Origin: Fidelibacterota bacterium
GTDB taxonomy: Bacteria; Fidelibacterota; Marinisomatia; Marinisomatales; S15-B10
NCBI GenBank assembly: GCA_002707905.1
Contig: PAOF01000011.1
Coordinates: forward strand, 11,335 to 27,722
Length of the DNA: 16,388 bases
Reading direction: 5' to 3'
Shown here: positions 15,083 through 16,388 of the stretch, piece by piece
Position numbering within the stretch: position 1 is the stretch's first letter
How the letters are laid out: every line of letters starts with the position of its first letter
Notes under the pieces: model-generated
Seen by the model: the letters and a program-made list of their open reading frames with translations, nothing else
Told to the model about the DNA's origin: nothing
Databases searched by the model: none
Position numbers and translations under genes: made by a program

Positions 15083-16388
15083 TTGGCATATAAATTTTTT
15101 TTTATATTTTTTTTCTTTATTTTTCAATCATTCAATATATCTCTGTCCCAAAATTTAAATGATAAGTTAATTGTTGGAATAGTTTCATTTAATGGAAATG
15201 AAACAATAAATAATTCAGAATTAAGAAATATAATTAAACTGAAAGATACAAGTTTTTTTAGTTCTGTTCAATTTAATAGAAGATCCTTAAAGATAGATTC
15301 GTTTAATATAAGAAATTTTTATGCCTCAAAAGGTTTTTTAAATGTAACTGTAAAAGATTCTTTTTCAATTAACAATGATAATTCAGTAGATATATTTTAT
15401 AAAATCAATGAAGGTTTAAGATCGAATATAAGTTCAGTTGCAATATTAGGAAATATAAGTTTTGATAAAAAGGAAATAGAAAAAATTTTGAATTTAAGAG
15501 TTGGAAAACCATTTAATATTATTGAATTAGGAAACAATTACTCTAATTTAGAATTTGAATATCACAAAATTGGAAAGTTATTTTTTAATTTAGAGCAAGA
15601 ATATATTCCTAGCGAAAATATTGAATTAAAATTAAAAGTTGATGAGGGCCCAGATGTTTTTATAGATAAAATAATATTAAGAGGTTTAGAACAAGTAGAC
15701 TCATTATATGTGCTTAGAGAATTGGCATTTAAATCTGAAGAAAAGTATAATTCTGAAAAAATTATTCTTACAGAAAGACATATTTTTGAAACATCATTAT
15801 TTTCAATGGTAAATATTTTACCAGAAAAAAGTATAAGACCGGGAAATTGGGTAAACGTTATAATCGATGTTAAAGAGCTTGAAAAAAGGAATTTATTAAT
15901 AGAACCAGGTTTTGCTCATATTCCTTCAAGTAGCTCTGGAGGGGAACCAATTTCAGGACTTGAGGGTTCATTTAATTTAGTAGATAGAAATTTATATAAT
16001 TTAGGAATTAGAATGCGATTTAATTCAGCATTAGATTTTCCAATTGACATTCTATATAATGACTTTTCTGTACCAATAATTTTCCGTTCAAGTATATCTT
16101 TAGATAATAATTGGTTATTTAACTTACGAGCTCCAAATACCTTAAGATTTTTCATTGATCGATCTCCTGAATTATTAAGAGTAGATAGTCCTATATTGAG
16201 ATATGGTTTAGAGTGGTCCGGATTAAGAAGATATTCAAGATCTACTATTTTAAAAGGTGGTTTAAAATGGACACAAATTTTCTCTGAAAATAATTTTGAA
16301 TTAATTCAAGGTAATGAAAGTCAAGAAGAAAGAAGTATTAATTTTCAATTTCAACATCGTGATTTAGATAATCTAATTTATCCCTCTA
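15083..16388 (+). CDS. Omp85-family outer-membrane protein, TamA/BamA-like (partial, 3' end off window)
   Basis: An open frame runs from TTG 15083 to the window edge (435 codons visible) and has no ATG start. It opens with a signal peptide (MAYKFFFIFFFFIFQSFNIS, likely cut near residues 22-23, no lipobox Cys). Three POTRA-like modules follow at about 29-112, 113-190 and 191-269, each with the beta-alpha-alpha-beta-beta feel and landmarks such as VSFNGNETINNSEL, YASKGFLNVTV, VDEGPDVFIDKIILRGL. From about residue 270 the sequence turns into beta-barrel strands, reaching HRDLDNLIYPS, which resembles the conserved barrel-entry motif of BamA. Three POTRAs and the adjacent tamB favour TamA over BamA (five POTRAs), but the symbol is left blank because the family call is not settled. 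TTG is the first possible start after the in-frame stop TGA 15053-15055; no SD is evident, suggesting coupling to tamB. Confidence 0.85.
   Translation, partial: MAYKFFFIFFFFIFQSFNISLSQNLNDKLIVGIVSFNGNETINNSELRNIIKLKDTSFFSSVQFNRRSLKIDSFNIRNFYASKGFLNVTVKDSFSINNDNSVDIFYKINEGLRSNISSVAILGNISFDKKEIEKILNLRVGKPFNIIELGNNYSNLEFEYHKIGKLFFNLEQEYIPSENIELKLKVDEGPDVFIDKIILRGLEQVDSLYVLRELAFKSEEKYNSEKIILTERHIFETSLFSMVNILPEKSIRPGNWVNVIIDVKELEKRNLLIEPGFAHIPSSSSGGEPISGLEGSFNLVDRNLYNLGIRMRFNSALDFPIDILYNDFSVPIIFRSSISLDNNWLFNLRAPNTLRFFIDRSPELLRVDSPILRYGLEWSGLRRYSRSTILKGGLKWTQIFSENNFELIQGNESQEERSINFQFQHRDLDNLIYPS

Noticed and set aside
1-16388. CRISPR arrays, tRNA or rRNA genes, insertion sequences, prophage, attachment sites, riboswitches
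   Set aside because: Nothing resembling these was seen; coding density is near complete and all frames belong to housekeeping families.

Overview
This window looks like a compact housekeeping segment from a very AT-rich, diderm (outer-membrane-bearing) bacterium. All genes are on the + strand, intergenic gaps are tiny, and two junctions are 4-base ATGA overlaps. There are no mobile elements, tRNAs, rRNAs or CRISPR. The mix of genes points to the Fibrobacterota-Chlorobiota-Bacteroidota (FCB) region of the tree, possibly a marine Marinimicrobia/SAR406-like lineage: folP next to a diadenylate cyclase, a UVR-containing ClpC, lipoprotein-sorting ABC genes, and a TamB gene directly upstream of an Omp85 gene. 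This placement is inference from gene content and composition. Good Shine-Dalgarno sequences before several genes argue against a typical Bacteroidota that has given up SD use.

Region 1 (1-2037) holds the 3' end of folP, the membrane diadenylate cyclase cdaA (TTG start) and prfB. prfB is read through a textbook +1 programmed frameshift at an in-frame TGA (990-992), so the real gene starts at 918 although the obvious uninterrupted frame is only the downstream part. Region 2 (2045-6644) is lysS followed by two tandem FtsX/LolC-E-type permeases and a LolD-type ATPase. The last three genes are translationally coupled and probably form an ABC exporter that extracts lipoproteins from the inner membrane. 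Region 3 (6657-11177) holds two protein-quality-control genes, clpC and dnaK. They are separated by a 126-base spacer with a near-perfect 23-base palindrome and a terminator-like hairpin with a T-tract. Region 4 (11230-16388) is a large TamB-like inner-membrane-anchored protein followed, one base later, by an Omp85 protein (TamA/BamA type, three POTRA domains) that runs off the window.

Taken together, the window links second-messenger synthesis, translation termination and Lys-tRNA charging, proteostasis, and two envelope-building routes: lipoprotein release, and outer-membrane protein or lipid transport. I did not find a clearly new biological system. The points most worth a second look are the dnaK leader structures, the prfB frameshift, the reversed tamB-tamA order, and homopolymer T-tracts inside the Omp85 signal peptide.
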